Positions 1 through 7,464 of a DNA stretch of 64,000 nt are shown one piece after another. The translations under genes were made by a program, and so were the position numbers. The notes under the pieces were generated by a model, which saw only the letters and a program-made list of their open reading frames with translations, was not told the origin of the DNA and searched no databases. This DNA comes from Xanthomonas translucens pv. cerealis (lineage in GTDB: Bacteria; Pseudomonadota; Gammaproteobacteria; Xanthomonadales; Xanthomonadaceae), in NCBI RefSeq assembly GCF_006838285.1, contig NZ_CP038228.1, positions 3,100,001 to 3,164,000 of the forward strand, written 5' to 3'. The first letter of the stretch is position 1; every line of letters begins with the position of its first letter.

Positions 1-547
1 CCAGCAGGCCGACGCCCTGTTGGCTGACCGTGGCGTTCGCGTACAGCGAGGCCTGCAGGTCGGCCCAGCCGCTGAGCGCGGCGACCGCCTTGATCCGCGG
101 ATCGCGCGCGGCGGCGAGCAGGCTGGTGCCGGCGCCGTAGGAAATGCCGGACACGCCGATCGCCTTGGCATTGGCCGGCGTGTTGGCCAGCGCCCAGTCG
201 ATCACCGTGCTGATGTCCTCCACCGTCGCCGCCCCGGCGATGCCGATCTGCCCGGCCGAATCTCAAAACCCGCGCGAGGTGTAGCTGATCACGACGTAGC
301 CGTCGCTGGCCAGTTCGCGGGCGCGGCCCACGTATTCCAGATTGGGCACCGACCAGCTGGCCGACATCACCACCAGCGGGAACGGCCCGTGGCTTTGTCC
401 CTGGGGCACCAGCACCAGCGCCCCGAGCTTGGTGCCGTCCCAACTGGCGATGGTCTGGTACTGGTTGCTGAAACCGCCGGCGAAGGCAGCGGCGGAGAAC
501 AACAGCATCGCGCACAGGGCGATGCATCGGGACACGGCCGTACGCAT
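1..547 (-). pseudogene. alpha/beta hydrolase (CocE/S15-like), interrupted by an in-frame stop; 5' part only
   Basis: The reading frame opens at the ATG at 547 with a signal peptide (hydrophobic stretch, then AFAGG) and runs 94 codons to a TGA at 263-265. It then continues in the same frame to the window edge with clear hydrolase sequence, including the nucleophile elbow GISYGAG and a following AAARDPRIKAV segment. Before the stop the frame reads YTSRGF, after it DSAGQIGIAG. In X-Pro dipeptidyl-peptidase/CocE-type hydrolases this region is normally SRGFW followed by an acidic/glycine stretch, so a TGG Trp codon has probably become TGA. The protein would be an exported esterase or acylaminopeptidase-like enzyme. 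As written it is truncated before the catalytic serine. The 3' end lies outside the window, and a sequencing error cannot be excluded. Confidence 0.75.
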
Positions 548-707
548 GTACGGCCTCCCAGATGGCGCCGGACCGGAATGGCCCGGCTGCCAGAAACGGT
601 TACGGGTACGCCGACGTGGGGAGTCGGGCGCCGCAACCGTACCAGCAGGTACGGATACGTTCACACCGCAGTGCGGCACGGTATGGTGAGGCCGCGGCGC
701 GCCTTGG

Positions 708-741
708 CCCCTCTCCCGCCGTGAGAGGGGTTGGGGTGAGG
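708..741. repeat. dispersed intergenic repeat with 8-bp hairpin
   Basis: CCCCTCTC at 708-715 pairs with GAGAGGGG at 723-730, followed by TTGGGGTGAGGG. From general knowledge, this CCCTCACCCCAACCCCTCTC-type element is scattered in intergenic DNA of Xanthomonas and Xylella. It lies between thiL and the broken hydrolase gene and could act as a transcription stop for the rib operon. Confidence 0.55.
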
Positions 742-771
742 GTAAGGCGCGAAACGTCCAGCGGACTTCCC

Positions 772-1749
772 CTACCCGGCAAAAAAATGCTGGTAGCCGC
801 GTCGCGGCGGTTGCCAGGGCTGGCCGTGCGCGTCGCGTACGACGATGCCGCCGCCGGCGACGATGCGGCCGATCGGCGTCGCTGCCTCGCCGATCGCCTG
901 CAGCGCCTGCACGATGGCCGCACGCTGCGCCGGCGCGGCGGTGAAGCACAGTTCGTAGTCGTCGCCGCCACCCAACTGCCAGGCGTGCACTTGCGCGGCA
1001 CTCGCCTCCACCGGCGCGGCTGCCGCCGGCAGCGCGGCCAGCCACAGTTCGGCGCCGACACCGCTGCGCGCGCAGATGTGCTCCAGGTCGGCCAGCAGGC
1101 CGTCGGAGATGTCCACGCAGGCGTGCGCCAGCCCGCGCAAACACAACCCCGCCTGCACCCGCGGCGACGGCCGCAGCAGGCGCTGGCGCAGGTGCTCGTG
1201 GATCGGATCGGCGGCGGCATGGGCCACGTCCAGGCGCCCGGCCTGCCACAGCGCCAGCGCCGCGGCGGCCTCGCCCGGACGCCCGCTGACCCAGATCTCG
1301 TCGCCAGGCTGCGCGCCGTCGCGGCGCAGCGCGGTGCCGGGGGCCACGCTGCCGATCGCGGTCACCGACAGCGACAGCGGCCCACGCGTGGTGTCGCCAC
1401 CGGCCAGCACGATGGCGTGCGCATCGGCCAGCGCGAAGAAGCCGTCGGCGAAGGCCTCGATCCAGCCCGCATCGTCGTGCGGCAACGACAGCGACAGCGT
1501 GCACCAGCGCGGCTGCGCGCCCATCGCGGCGAGGTCGGACAGGTTCACCGCCAGGGTCTTCCAGCCTATGTCGGCAGCATCGGTCTCGGCCGGGAAATGC
1601 ACGCCGGCATTGAGCGTATCGGTGGTGATCGCCAGCTGCTCGCCCGGCGGCGGCTGCAGCAGCGCCGCATCGTCGCCGATGCCCAACGGCACGTCCGCGT
1701 GCGTCCCGATGCGGGCACGCAGGCGATCGATCAGATCGAATTCGGGCAT
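772..1749 (-). CDS. thiL: thiamine-monophosphate kinase
   Basis: 325 aa. It phosphorylates thiamine monophosphate to the cofactor thiamine diphosphate with ATP in the cytoplasm. The sequence shows the family hallmarks: GIGDDAALL near residue 23, TTDTLNAGVHF with the Asp/Thr that bind metal and substrate (about 42-52), AVNLSDLAAMGA (about 67-78), and the C-terminal GGDDYEL near residue 255. The length is usual for ThiL, and it starts with ATG at 1749. It is the last gene of the riboflavin-nusB run, 126 bp after nusB. That spacer contains 7-bp repeats and a perfect palindrome, so thiL may be only partly cotranscribed. The nusB-thiL neighbourhood is common in proteobacteria. Confidence 0.97.
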   Translation of the reverse strand: MPEFDLIDRLRARIGTHADVPLGIGDDAALLQPPPGEQLAITTDTLNAGVHFPAETDAADIGWKTLAVNLSDLAAMGAQPRWCTLSLSLPHDDAGWIEAFADGFFALADAHAIVLAGGDTTRGPLSLSVTAIGSVAPGTALRRDGAQPGDEIWVSGRPGEAAAALALWQAGRLDVAHAAADPIHEHLRQRLLRPSPRVQAGLCLRGLAHACVDISDGLLADLEHICARSGVGAELWLAALPAAAAPVEASAAQVHAWQLGGGDDYELCFTAAPAQRAAIVQALQAIGEAATPIGRIVAGGGIVVRDAHGQPWQPPRRGYQHFFAG

Positions 1750-1758
1750 TTGCAGGCC

Positions 1759-1786
1759 GGGAATGGGGAATCGGCAATCGGCAATG
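1759..1786. repeat. 7-bp tandem repeat, four units
   Basis: GGGAATG GGGAATC GGCAATC GGCAATG stand in exact 7-bp register between nusB and thiL, ending 10 bp upstream of the thiL start. It belongs to the same GGGA-type heptamer family as the repeats at 2852, 7322, 40377 and 52505. Confidence 0.75.
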
Positions 1787-1830
1787 GTAGGAGCGAGGGC
1801 AACCGCCGCGGCGTCACCGGCCGCAGGGCG

Positions 1831-1848
1831 CGTCCGCCGCGGCGGACG
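1831..1848. terminator. perfect 18-bp GC palindrome downstream of nusB
   Basis: CGTCCGCCG is followed directly by its reverse complement CGGCGGACG, with no loop. It lies 28 bp after the nusB stop codon on the minus strand. There is no U-run, so it is at best a weak or Rho-assisted stop, or simply a processing hairpin. Confidence 0.35.
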
Positions 1849-1875
1849 TCTTTAGCTTCTGCCATTCCCAGCCCT

Positions 1876-2343
1876 TCAGCTCCCCGGCTCCACCGTGCGC
1901 CACGCCAGCGCGGCGCGGTCGAGCACCCCGTTGACGTAGGTGTGGCCGTGTTCGGAGCCGAAGCGCTTGGCGGTCTCGATGGCTTCGTTGATCACCACGC
2001 GGTACGGCACGTCGTGGCGGTGCAGCAGTTCGTAGGCGGCCAGGCGCAGCACCGCGCGCTCGATCGCGTCCACTTCCTCGACGGTGCGGTCCAGGTAGCC
2101 GACCAGCGCCGCGTCCAGCTCGGCGCGGTGCTTGAGCACGCCTTCGACCAGGTTCTCGAAGTAGACCAGGTCGGCGATCTCGTGCGCCTGCTCATGCGCG
2201 AACTGCGCGATCACGTGCTGCGCGGTGCCACCGGCGATCTGCCAGGCGTAGATCGCCTGCAGCGCGCGCCGGCGCGCGCGCGAACGCAGCACCGGATCGA
2301 CGCCGTCGCGGCGGACATGCTTGTGGCCGGCGGGCTTGTTCAT
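1876..2343 (-). CDS. nusB: transcription antitermination protein NusB
   Basis: 155 aa. NusB binds BoxA RNA together with ribosomal protein S10 (NusE) and suppresses termination in rRNA operons. The all-helical sequence carries the family segments [13 protein letters not shown] (about 22-35), [24 protein letters not shown] (about 83-106), [31 protein letters not shown] (about 113-143). The start is the ATG at 2343, which overlaps the ribH stop as ATGA, giving translational coupling. A longer open frame upstream is only the antisense shadow of ribH. It belongs to the riboflavin operon, an arrangement (ribH-nusB) that is widespread in bacteria. Confidence 0.97.
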   Translation of the reverse strand: MNKPAGHKHVRRDGVDPVLRSRARRRALQAIYAWQIAGGTAQHVIAQFAHEQAHEIADLVYFENLVEGVLKHRAELDAALVGYLDRTVEEVDAIERAVLRLAAYELLHRHDVPYRVVINEAIETAKRFGSEHGHTYVNGVLDRAALAWRTVEPGS

Positions 2344-2807
2344 GGCAGCAGTTCCAGAAGATTGACCATTTCCAGCGCGCTCAACGCCGCTTCTTCGCCC
2401 TTGTTGCCATGGCTGCCGCCGGCGCGCGCTTCGGCGTCCTCGACCCGCTCCACCGCCAGCACGCCATTGAGCACCGGGATGCGGAAATCCAGCGACACCC
2501 GCAGCAGGCCCTGGGCGCAGCCATCGGCCACGTGTTCGTAGTGGCGCGTATCGCCGCGGATCACGCAGCCCAGCGCGATGATCGCCGCATGCCGGCCGGC
2601 GGCGGCCAGGCGCGCGGCGACCAGCGGCAGTTCCCACGCGCCGGGGACGCGGATCACGTCCACCGCGTCCTCGGCGATGCCGTTGCCGGACAGGCTCTCG
2701 CGCGCACCGGCGACCAGCACGTCGGTGATGCGCGCGTTCCAGCGACTGGCGATGATCGCGAAACGGGCCGCGGCAGGAGCGCGGAGGTCGCCTTCGTAGT
2801 GGGTCAT
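2340..2807 (-). CDS. ribH: 6,7-dimethyl-8-ribityllumazine synthase
   Basis: 155 aa, the usual length. It condenses 5-amino-6-ribitylamino-uracil with 3,4-dihydroxy-2-butanone 4-phosphate, the penultimate step of riboflavin synthesis. Visible motifs are [21 protein letters not shown] (about 15-35), the [10 protein letters not shown] substrate loop (about 55-64), [15 protein letters not shown] with the catalytic His region (about 80-94), and [10 protein letters not shown] (about 110-119). It lies 84 bp after ribBA and overlaps nusB by 4 bp. It is presumably under the FMN riboswitch upstream of ribE. Confidence 0.97.
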   Translation of the reverse strand: MTHYEGDLRAPAAARFAIIASRWNARITDVLVAGARESLSGNGIAEDAVDVIRVPGAWELPLVAARLAAAGRHAAIIALGCVIRGDTRHYEHVADGCAQGLLRVSLDFRIPVLNGVLAVERVEDAEARAGGSHGNKGEEAALSALEMVNLLELLP

Positions 2808-2851
2808 GGCGGTGGTGGGTTCAGGGGGTGGGAGAGTTTAGCAGTGCAGCC

Positions 2852-2977
2852 GGGACCGGGGACCCGGAAAAGCAAAAGCGCGCCGCGGACTTCATGCCGT
2901 TGGCTCTTGCCGTTCCCGGTCCCCGGTCCCCGGTCCCCGGTTCCGATCGGATCCAGAGTCCCGAGTCCCGAGTCCCG
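2852..2977. repeat. inverted arms of 7-bp repeats (GGGACCG / CCGGTCC) overlapping the ribBA 3' end
   Basis: The left arm GGGACCGGGGACCCGG is at 2852-2867. The right arm, about four CCCCGGT units, is at 2915-2943, followed by CCCGAGT units at 2955-2977. The arms are reverse complements separated by about 47 bp, so the element can fold into a long hairpin. The right arm lies inside ribBA and codes for its glycine/arginine/asparagine-rich C-terminal tail. The same arrangement recurs at 7322-7460. Confidence 0.7.
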
Positions 2978-4091
2978 GCTCCACATGCTCCACCACCTCC
3001 AGCCCGAACCCGGCCAGGCCGACCTGGCGGCGCGGCGTACCCAGCACGCGCAGCTTGCCCAGGCCCAGGTCGGCCAGGATCTGGCTGCCGGCGCCGTTGC
3101 GCCGCCACTGCCCCACGTCCTTGCTGTTGGCGATCAGGTCCGGCTGCTTACGCAGCCGCGCCAGCAGCGCCTGGCTGTCGCGCGGCGCCGACAGCACCAC
3201 CATGACCCCGCTGTCGGCCGCAGCGATCGCGCGCAGCGCGTCGCTGGCGGCCACGCCGAAATCCTCGCGGCGCCAGTGCAGCAGGTCGGCCAGCGGATTT
3301 TCCACCTGCACCCGCACCAGGGTCGGCGTGTCCGCGTCCAGGGTGCCGCGGACCAGGGCGAAATGCAGGTCTTGGGCAATGCGGTCGCGGTAGGTGACCA
3401 GGGTGAAATCGCCGAACTCGGTCTCGATGGGGCGCTCGTCGATGCGCTCGACGGTGTGCTCGGTGGCCAGGCGGTAGGCGATCAGGTCGGCGATCGAACC
3501 CATCTTCAGCCCGTGCAGGCGCGCGAATTCCTCCAGTTGCGGGCGCCGCGCCATGCTGCCGTCGGGATTGAGCACTTCCACCAGCACCCCGGCCGGCTCC
3601 AGCCCGGCCAGCAGCGGCAGGTCGCCGGCGGCCTCGGTGTGGCCGGCGCGGGTCAGCACGCCGCCGGGCTGGGCGATCAGCGGGAAGATGTGGCCGGGCT
3701 GGCTCAGGTCGTGCGGCTTGGCATCGGGTTTGACCGCGGTGCGCACGGTATGCGCGCGGTCGTAGGCGGAGATGCCGGTGGTCACGCCTTCGGCGGCCTC
3801 GATGCTGACGGTGAAGTTGGTGTGGAACTGCGCGGTGTTGTGCTGGACCATCGGCGCCAGCCCGAGCTGCGTGCAGCGCTCGCGGGTCAGCGACAGGCAC
3901 ACCAGGCCGCGCGCATGGGTGACCATGAAATTGATGTCCGAGGGCTTGACCAGCTCGGCGGCCATGATCAGGTCGCCCTCGTTCTCGCGGTCCTCGTCGT
4001 CGACGATGACCACCATGCGGCCGGCGCGGATTTCCTCCAGCAGCTCGGGGACGGGGGCGAAATTCAGGCTAGGGGCAGTGGATGGCGACAT
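2892..4091 (-). CDS. ribBA: 3,4-dihydroxy-2-butanone 4-phosphate synthase fused to a degenerate GTP cyclohydrolase II domain
   Basis: 399 aa. The N-terminal half (about 10-210) is a complete RibB with the acidic metal-binding loop DDEDRENEGDLIMAAE, the segment FMVTHARGLVC, and HTEAAGDLP with the catalytic His/Glu. It makes the four-carbon precursor from ribulose 5-phosphate. The C-terminal half has the RibA fold start (GDFTLVTYRDRIAQDLHFALVRG), but where RibA has the zinc-binding C-x10-C-x-C stretch this protein reads VRVQVENPLADLLHWRRE, with no cysteine. So it should lack GTP cyclohydrolase II activity, and a separate RibA must exist elsewhere. Such RibB-dead-RibA fusions are known in gammaproteobacteria. 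The last about 27 residues are repeat-encoded. It starts with ATG at 4091, 67 bp after ribE. Confidence 0.93.
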   Translation of the reverse strand: MSPSTAPSLNFAPVPELLEEIRAGRMVVIVDDEDRENEGDLIMAAELVKPSDINFMVTHARGLVCLSLTRERCTQLGLAPMVQHNTAQFHTNFTVSIEAAEGVTTGISAYDRAHTVRTAVKPDAKPHDLSQPGHIFPLIAQPGGVLTRAGHTEAAGDLPLLAGLEPAGVLVEVLNPDGSMARRPQLEEFARLHGLKMGSIADLIAYRLATEHTVERIDERPIETEFGDFTLVTYRDRIAQDLHFALVRGTLDADTPTLVRVQVENPLADLLHWRREDFGVAASDALRAIAAADSGVMVVLSAPRDSQALLARLRKQPDLIANSKDVGQWRRNGAGSQILADLGLGKLRVLGTPRRQVGLAGFGLEVVEHVEPGLGTRDSGSDRNRGPGTGDRERQEPTA

Positions 4092-4158
4092 GGCGGGACT
4101 CGCAGAAGGCGGAAGGCGCCGCGGGCAGCGGCGACGGCAGATGACGGGCGCTGCCAGG

Positions 4159-4758
4159 TCAGCCCTGCCGGCCGTGCAGCAGGCGTTCGACGTAGCGCGC
4201 GACCAGGTCGATCTCCAGGTTCACCGCCGCGCCGAGCGCGGTGTGCGCGAACGCGGTGTGCGCCACCGTGTGCGGGACCAGCGCCACCTCGAAGCCGGCG
4301 TCGTCCACTTCGTTGACGGTCAGGCTGACCCCGTCCACGCAGATCGAGCCTTTCTTGGCGATGTAGCGCAGCAACGCCGGCGGCGCGGCGAAGCGCCAGC
4401 GTTGCGCGCGCGCATCCGCGTGGACCGACAGCACGCTGCCGAGGCCATCGACATGGCCGCTGACCAGATGCCCGCCGAGCCGGTCGCTCGGGCGCATGGC
4501 CCGCTCCAGGTTCAGCGCCGCGCCTTCGGCAAGCGTGCCGAGCGTGGTCAGGGACAGGGTTTCGGTGGACGCATCGGCCTGGAACGACGCCGCGTCGAAG
4601 GCGACGACGGTCAGGCACACGCCGTTGACCGCGATGCTTTCGCCGAGCTGCACGTCGGCGAACGGCAGGCTACCGGTGGAGAAGGTGAAGCGGATATCGC
4701 CGCCCTGCGGCTGGCGCGCGGCCAGGCGGCCGACGCCTTCGATGATTCCGGTGAACAT
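4159..4758 (-). CDS. ribE: riboflavin synthase alpha chain
   Basis: 199 aa. It dismutates two molecules of 6,7-dimethyl-8-ribityllumazine to riboflavin plus the pyrimidine precursor. The two internally repeated lumazine-binding halves are visible. The first starts MFTGIIEGVGRL and contains ESIAVNGVCLTVV. The second starts near residue 93 with RLGGHLVSGHVDGLG and contains SICVDGVSLTVNEV. The start chosen is the ATG at 4758, because MFTGIIE is the invariant N-terminus. An upstream in-frame ATG at 4803 would add 15 unrelated residues. It is the first gene after the FMN riboswitch and heads ribE-ribBA-ribH-nusB-thiL. Confidence 0.97.
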   Translation of the reverse strand: MFTGIIEGVGRLAARQPQGGDIRFTFSTGSLPFADVQLGESIAVNGVCLTVVAFDAASFQADASTETLSLTTLGTLAEGAALNLERAMRPSDRLGGHLVSGHVDGLGSVLSVHADARAQRWRFAAPPALLRYIAKKGSICVDGVSLTVNEVDDAGFEVALVPHTVAHTAFAHTALGAAVNLEIDLVARYVERLLHGRQG

Positions 4759-4812
4759 AAACGTTTCTCGCAAGCAGGGTGAGCGAAAAACGCCACAAGG
4801 CAAACAGGCGCG

Positions 4813-4834
4813 CGCGCAGCCGCAAGGCTGCGCG
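4813..4834 (-). terminator. hairpin in the expression platform between the FMN riboswitch and ribE
   Basis: CGCGCAGCC pairs perfectly with GGCTGCGCG across a 4-nt loop. It lies just after the riboswitch and 55-76 bp before the ribE ATG. A short U-run (GTTTTTC) comes about 30 nt further on. It is a good candidate for the switching hairpin. Whether it controls transcription or access to the ribosome site cannot be decided from sequence. Confidence 0.5.
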
Positions 4835-4844
4835 AAAGCCGTCT

Positions 4845-5004
4845 TCTTTCATCCGGACTATACCGTCGGCTCCGGCATCGGACCGGATCTGCTGACCTTG
4901 CGTCCCCGAACAGCACCTGCGTGCCGGCCCGACCACCCAAGCGCTCGCGGGCTCGTGCGCGAACGCACTTACCGCCGGTGGGGAATCGCACCCCGCCCTG
5001 AAGA
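4845..5004 (-). ncRNA. FMN riboswitch (RFN element)
   Basis: On the minus strand the conserved RFN blocks appear in order. AGGGCGGGGTGCGATTCCCC is followed by ACCGGCGGTAA, then GAGCCCGCGAGCG, then GGTCAGCAGATCCGGT, GATGCCGGAGCCGACGGT and finally TAGTCCGGATGAAAGAAG. These match the six-helix FMN aptamer closely. It sits between ribD and ribE, so it senses FMN to control ribE-ribBA-ribH(-nusB-thiL). ribD is upstream and outside its control. Confidence 0.95.
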
Positions 5005-5035
5005 CGTTTGTGATTGCCGGCGAACCGGCGTGCGC

Positions 5036-5041
5036 ATTCTA
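5036..5041 (-). promoter_or_regulatory. probable -10 element of the riboswitch transcript
   Basis: TAGAAT (minus strand) lies about 32 nt before the first conserved riboswitch block, the expected distance for a promoter of the rib leader. I see no good -35 hexamer 16-18 nt upstream. Confidence 0.4.
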
Positions 5042-5156
5042 ACAGGGCGCGGCAGGGCGCCCGCCGCCGCCGGCGCCATCGCGGATGGGACATAGCATCG
5101 CGGCGAAGACGGCAACCTTGCGCGCGGCAGGGTGTGGGCGCAGCGCCGCGCCGCGG

Positions 5157-6290
5157 CTAGGCGGCGTCCGCCGCCAGCGGGCGCAGCAGCAGGCGCAGGT
5201 CGGCGCCGACTTGGCGCGTCTCCAGCAATTGCAGCGGCACGCGCTGCGCCATGCTGTCGATGCCCAGGCCGGCCAGCAGCGGGCGCGCGGCGTCGCCGAG
5301 CAGCAGCGGCGCCAGGTACAACAGCAGTTCGTCGACCAGGCCGGCGCGCAGCAGCGCGCCACTCAGGGTCGCGCCGGCCTCGACCTGCACCTCGTTGATG
5401 CCGCGCACGGCCAGCAGGCGCAGCACCGCGTCCAGGTCGAAGCGGCCCGCCTGCAAGGCGACTGCGGCGAACTCGACCCCAGGCAGCGATGGCGGCGCCA
5501 CGCCCGGCGCATGCAGGTACAGGGTCGGCGCTACGGCGTCGCGCACCTTGGCTTGCTGCAGCGTGCGCAGTTGCGCATCCAGCACCACGCGCAACGGCGG
5601 CACGACCTCGGCGGCGGCGTCCAGACGCACGCTCAGCGACGGATCGTCGGCCAGCACGGTGCCGGCGCCAGTCAGGATCGCCCCGGCGCGCGCGCGCCAC
5701 TGCTGCACGTCCTGGCGCGCGGCCGCACCAGTGATCCATTTCGATTCGCCGCTGGCCAGCGCGGTGCGCCCGTCCAGGCTGGCGCCGAGCTTGACCCGCA
5801 GCCACGGCCGGCCGCGTTCCACCCGCGCCAGGAAGCCGCGATTCAGCGCGCGCGCCTGCGCTTCCATCAGCCCGGAGCGAACCTCGATGCCGGCCTCGCG
5901 CAGCAGCGCGAAACCGCCGCCGTTGACCTGCGGAAACGGATCGGCCATCGCCGCCACCACCCGCGTCACCCCGGCTTCGATCAGCGCCAGCGCGCACGGT
6001 GGAGTGCGCCCGTAGTGCGCGCACGGTTCCAGGGTCACGTAAGCGGTGGCGCCGCGCGCGCGCGCGCCGGCCGCGCGCAGCGCGAACACCTCCGCATGCG
6101 GGCCGCCAGCGCGCTGGTGGAAGCCCTCACCTACCGCCTCGCCGTCGCGCACCAGCACGCAGCCGACCATCGGATTGGGGCGCGCGCTGTAGGCGCCGCG
6201 CTCGGCCAGGCGCAGCGCCTGCGCCATGTGCCGATGATCGTCGGCGGAGAAATCGCCCATGCGGTCAGCGCTCATGCCGTTCGCGCTCAT
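5157..6290 (-). CDS. ribD: bifunctional diaminohydroxyphosphoribosylaminopyrimidine deaminase / 5-amino-6-(5-phosphoribosylamino)uracil reductase
   Basis: 377 aa from the ATG at 6290. It performs the second and third steps of riboflavin synthesis. The N-terminal deaminase has the zinc motif HAE (in GGPHAEVFAL) and PCAHYGRTPPC. The C-terminal reductase begins around PWLRVKLGASLDGRTA and includes the NADPH-binding segment INEVQVEAGATLSGALL. Three in-frame ATGs (6290, 6275, 6260) stand in near-identical ATGAGCG contexts. The first overlaps the GNAT stop as ATGA and is chosen for coupling. MGDF at 6260 is the more usual N-terminus for length. The gene lies upstream of, and is not controlled by, the FMN riboswitch. 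Confidence 0.95.
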   Translation of the reverse strand: MSANGMSADRMGDFSADDHRHMAQALRLAERGAYSARPNPMVGCVLVRDGEAVGEGFHQRAGGPHAEVFALRAAGARARGATAYVTLEPCAHYGRTPPCALALIEAGVTRVVAAMADPFPQVNGGGFALLREAGIEVRSGLMEAQARALNRGFLARVERGRPWLRVKLGASLDGRTALASGESKWITGAAARQDVQQWRARAGAILTGAGTVLADDPSLSVRLDAAAEVVPPLRVVLDAQLRTLQQAKVRDAVAPTLYLHAPGVAPPSLPGVEFAAVALQAGRFDLDAVLRLLAVRGINEVQVEAGATLSGALLRAGLVDELLLYLAPLLLGDAARPLLAGLGIDSMAQRVPLQLLETRQVGADLRLLLRPLAADAA

Positions 6291-6778
6291 GCGCTCTGCG
6301 CTGGTGCCGCCAGCGCGCCGGCGTCGATGCGCATCACCGTCACCTGCAGCGGCCCCAGCGGCAGCTGCACATGCGGCTCCCAGCCCAGGCCTTCGTAGTA
6401 CGGCACCAGCCGCGGTTCGCAATACAGATACAGATACCCCACCTGCAGCCGGGCGGCGGCCTGCACACAATGCGCGACCAGGCGCGCGCCGACGCCGCCG
6501 CTGCGCGCCTGCGGGCGCACGTACAGCGTCGCCAGCCACGGCGAGAACTGGCGGATGCGCGCATCGTCGTTCTGCAGCAGGCTGACCGAACCGAGCCAGT
6601 CGTCGCCTTCCAGCGCGATCCAGCTGGTCGGGATGCGGCTGTCGCAGCGATGGCTGCGCAGGTCGGCCTCGGCCTCGACCACGTTCCACTTCGGCAGCAA
6701 CGCGCCAAAGGCTTGCAGGTGTTCGTGCGCCAACGCCGTAATGTGCTGCGGCGCTTCGGCCAGGCAGACGATGCGCAT
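6287..6778 (-). CDS. GNAT-family N-acetyltransferase
   Basis: 163 aa. The fold is recognisable from ATLYVRPQARSGGVGARLVAHC (about 83-104), which holds the acetyl-CoA pyrophosphate loop in the form R-x-x-G-V-G, followed by the beta-strand LYLYCEPRLVPYYEGLGWE (about 115-133) that ends the domain. The acceptor is unknown. It lies between nrdR (11 bp) and ribD (4-bp overlap), so it is cotranscribed and coupled to ribD. This suggests, without proof, a housekeeping role. The ATG at 6778 gives a full-length single-domain GNAT. Confidence 0.88.
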   Translation of the reverse strand: MRIVCLAEAPQHITALAHEHLQAFGALLPKWNVVEAEADLRSHRCDSRIPTSWIALEGDDWLGSVSLLQNDDARIRQFSPWLATLYVRPQARSGGVGARLVAHCVQAAARLQVGYLYLYCEPRLVPYYEGLGWEPHVQLPLGPLQVTVMRIDAGALAAPAQSA

Positions 6779-6789
6779 GACGCCCGCCT

Positions 6790-7320
6790 TCAGCGCTTGC
6801 CGGACTTGTCGCCCGGCTTGTCGGCGCGGACCAGTTCCAGCAGCGGCAACTGCTCGCTGCCCACCGGTAGCTCGCGTTCGAGCTTCTCGATCTCCTCGCG
6901 GAAATCGGCTACGTCCTGGAAACTGCGGTACACCGAGGCGAAGCGCACGTAGCCGACATGGTCGAGCTTGCGCAGCTCGGCCATCACGTATTCGCCGACC
7001 CGGATCGACGGCAATTCGCGCTCGCCGGACATGCGCAGCTGGTGCACCACCGCACGCACCGCCGCCTCGATCTGCTCCTCGGCCACCGGCCGCTTCTGCA
7101 GCGCGCGATCGAAGCTGGTGCGCAGCTTGCGCGCATCGAACGCCTCGCGCCCGCCGTCGCTCTTGATCACCGTCGGCAGCTTCAGCTCGATCGTCTCCAG
7201 CGTGCTGAAGCGCTCGCCGCAGGCCTCGCACTCGCGGCGGCGACGGATCGTCGCGCCGTCCTCGGACACCCGCGAATCGATCACGCGGGTGTCGGTGTGC
7301 TGGCAGAAGGGGCAGTGCAT
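6790..7320 (-). CDS. nrdR: transcriptional repressor NrdR
   Basis: 176 aa. NrdR senses ATP/dATP and represses ribonucleotide reductase genes by binding paired NrdR boxes. The N-terminal zinc ribbon is CPFC at residues 3-6 and CEAC at about 31-34, followed by [10 protein letters not shown]. The ATP-cone domain follows ([16 protein letters not shown] through [16 protein letters not shown]). The start is the ATG at 7320. An upstream in-frame ATG lies in the GGGACCG repeat and is rejected. It is 144 bp downstream of glyA, a pairing conserved in many proteobacteria. Confidence 0.97.
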   Translation of the reverse strand: MHCPFCQHTDTRVIDSRVSEDGATIRRRRECEACGERFSTLETIELKLPTVIKSDGGREAFDARKLRTSFDRALQKRPVAEEQIEAAVRAVVHQLRMSGERELPSIRVGEYVMAELRKLDHVGYVRFASVYRSFQDVADFREEIEKLERELPVGSEQLPLLELVRADKPGDKSGKR

Positions 7321-7321
7321 C

Positions 7322-7460
7322 AGCGGGACCGGGGACCGGGGACCGGGGAGCCGATGCAACACCACAGCGCGGCGGCAAGGCGGCGATGCCGATGACCAGA
7401 CATGGCGTGGCCGCGGCCGGACATACCGCCCGGTCCCCGGTCCCCGGTCCCCGGTCCCGA
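7322..7460. repeat. inverted GGGACCG / CCGGTCC repeat arms flanking about 80 bp
   Basis: Three and a half GGGGACC units at about 7323-7349 face about four CCCCGGT units at 7430-7460, with about 80 bp between. The whole glyA-nrdR spacer is this element. The arms could pair into a hairpin of about 26 bp. Architecture matches the element at 2852-2977, so the pair may be one family of small mobile or replication-generated repeats. Confidence 0.7.
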
Positions 7461-7464
7461 TACC

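Noticed and set aside
2409..4316. Long plus-strand frame across ribH, ribBA and ribE
   Set aside because: Antisense to three clear genes and made of high-GC shadow sequence.
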